Source: Staphylococcus auricularis (lineage in GTDB: Bacteria > Bacillota > Bacilli > Staphylococcales > Staphylococcaceae). Taken from it: a DNA stretch of 53,687 nucleotides. The notes under the pieces are model-generated. The model had not been told where the DNA came from. It did not search any database and saw only the letters and a list, made by a program, of their open reading frames with translations. Shown in pieces: positions 53,304 to 53,687 of this stretch (position 1 is its first letter; every line of letters begins with the position of its first letter). The translations under genes were made by a program, and so were the position numbers. The stretch is taken from the NCBI RefSeq assembly GCF_001500315.1, contig NZ_LLER01000012.1, positions 1 to 53,687 of the forward strand. Direction: 5' to 3'.

Positions 53304-53375
53304 AGCGGAAGATAGGACTTACACCTATATCTTATTCCGGGAAAGAATCTGTTCTGAGAATTGAACTACTCCCGC
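53304..53375 (-). tRNA. tRNA-Gly (TCC), non-canonical copy 1
   Basis: The cloverleaf has acceptor GCGGGAG/CTTCCGC and anticodon loop TTTCCCG (TCC). The D loop lacks the G18-G19 pair. The T loop reads TGTAAGT instead of TTCRANY, so the T-psi-C signal needed for EF-Tu and ribosome function is lost. CCA is not encoded in this copy, and the anticodon stem has a G27/A43 mismatch. Discriminator T. Confidence 0.9.
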
Positions 53376-53386
53376 ATAATTTTATA

Positions 53387-53461
53387 TGGAGCGGAAGATA
53401 GGACTTGCACCTATATCTTGTTCCGGGAAGGAACATGTTCTAAGTATTGAACTACTCCCGC
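53387..53461 (-). tRNA. tRNA-Gly (TCC), non-canonical copy 2
   Basis: Same cloverleaf: anticodon stem TGTTC/GAACA with loop CTTCCCG. The D loop AATACTTA has no GG, and the T loop is TGCAAGT. CCA is encoded. The T loop with GTGCA matches the type described for S. aureus and S. epidermidis tRNA-Gly species that serve peptidoglycan bridge synthesis. Confidence 0.93.
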
Positions 53462-53473
53462 ATAAAATTTAAA

Positions 53474-53548
53474 TGGAGCGGAAGATAGGACTTACACCTA
53501 TATCTTGTTCCGGGAAGGAACATGTTCTAAGTATTGAACTACTCCCGC
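53474..53548 (-). tRNA. tRNA-Gly (TCC), non-canonical copy 3
   Basis: Nearly identical to copy 2 (one base differs: T loop TGTAAGT versus TGCAAGT). CCA is encoded. The three copies are tandem with 11-12-nt spacers. Confidence 0.93.
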
Positions 53549-53562
53549 ATATAAAAAAGACA

Positions 53563-53637
<75 letters not shown>

Positions 53638-53642
53638 AATAA

Positions 53643-53687
53643 CTGGGCTAGCTGGATTCGAACCAGCGCGTGACGGAGTCAAAGTCC
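53643..53687 (-). tRNA. tRNA-Gln (TTG), partial
   Basis: The 3' part of the tRNA: anticodon stem-loop CGGACTTTGACTCCG (TTG), T arm GGTTCGAATCC and acceptor TAGCCCA plus G. The 5' part lies past the window end. CCA is not encoded. Confidence 0.92.

Overview
The window is a staphylococcal chromosome segment, most likely from a coagulase-negative species. The evidence is low-GC codon use, the staphylococcal gene order hemE-cpfC-cgoX / traP / ecsAB / hit / prsA / yhaMNO / yheAB / SA1665-like regulator / fumC / trmL-queG, a YSIRK-LPXTG surface protein, a staphylococcal-type prophage, and three non-canonical tRNA-Gly(UCC) genes of the kind staphylococci use for cell-wall pentaglycine. I cannot assign a species from sequence alone.

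Layout. 1-213: a minus-strand tRNA cluster (Phe, Asp, fMet), cut by the window edge. 214-29.4 kb: core chromosome. It holds the coproporphyrin-dependent haem operon, the TRAP/HmoB homologue, the EcsAB transporter, a HIT protein, the PrsA foldase, the YhaM nuclease with its YhaN/YhaO Rad50/Mre11-like pair, UPF0342 and UPF0754 proteins, an SA1665-type regulator, a divergent extra ClpP, two lipoproteins, a dicarboxylate/amino-acid symporter, an RluA-type pseudouridine synthase, fumarase, a NagB-like protein, TrmL, QueG and a PfoR-like PTS IIC protein. 30.2-32.1 kb: two acidic, low-complexity envelope proteins, one frameshifted in a run of seven A.

32.24-53.20 kb: a defective prophage inserted in the 3' end of tRNA-Leu(CAA). 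A 14-bp core repeat marks both ends, and paired 11-bp-spaced integrase arm sites lie just inside each end. Reading right to left it holds a frameshifted integrase, a portal stump, a ClpP-like prohead protease, the capsid, connector and tail genes, a truncated tape-measure gene, a 4-kb IS graveyard (four ISL3 remnants) carrying a small LPXTG surface protein, a nonsense-broken M14 tail peptidase, baseplate BppU, a poly-gamma-glutamate hydrolase, holin and endolysin. Next come an SDR cargo gene and a 2.1-kb non-coding region dense in hairpins, with four 31-bp tandem repeats. Repressor, replication, terminase and most of the portal are missing, so it cannot be an autonomous phage.

53.18-53.69 kb: a second minus-strand tRNA cluster with Leu(CAA), three tandem aberrant Gly(UCC), Cys and Gln (partial).

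Most notable: the three translation-evading tRNA-Gly genes, the extra ClpP with an intact triad but a replaced N-terminal loop, the hairpin-rich prophage end with 31-bp repeats, and the tape-measure/wall-anchor chimera beside the ISL3 remnants. I did not find a clearly new defence or biosynthetic system.
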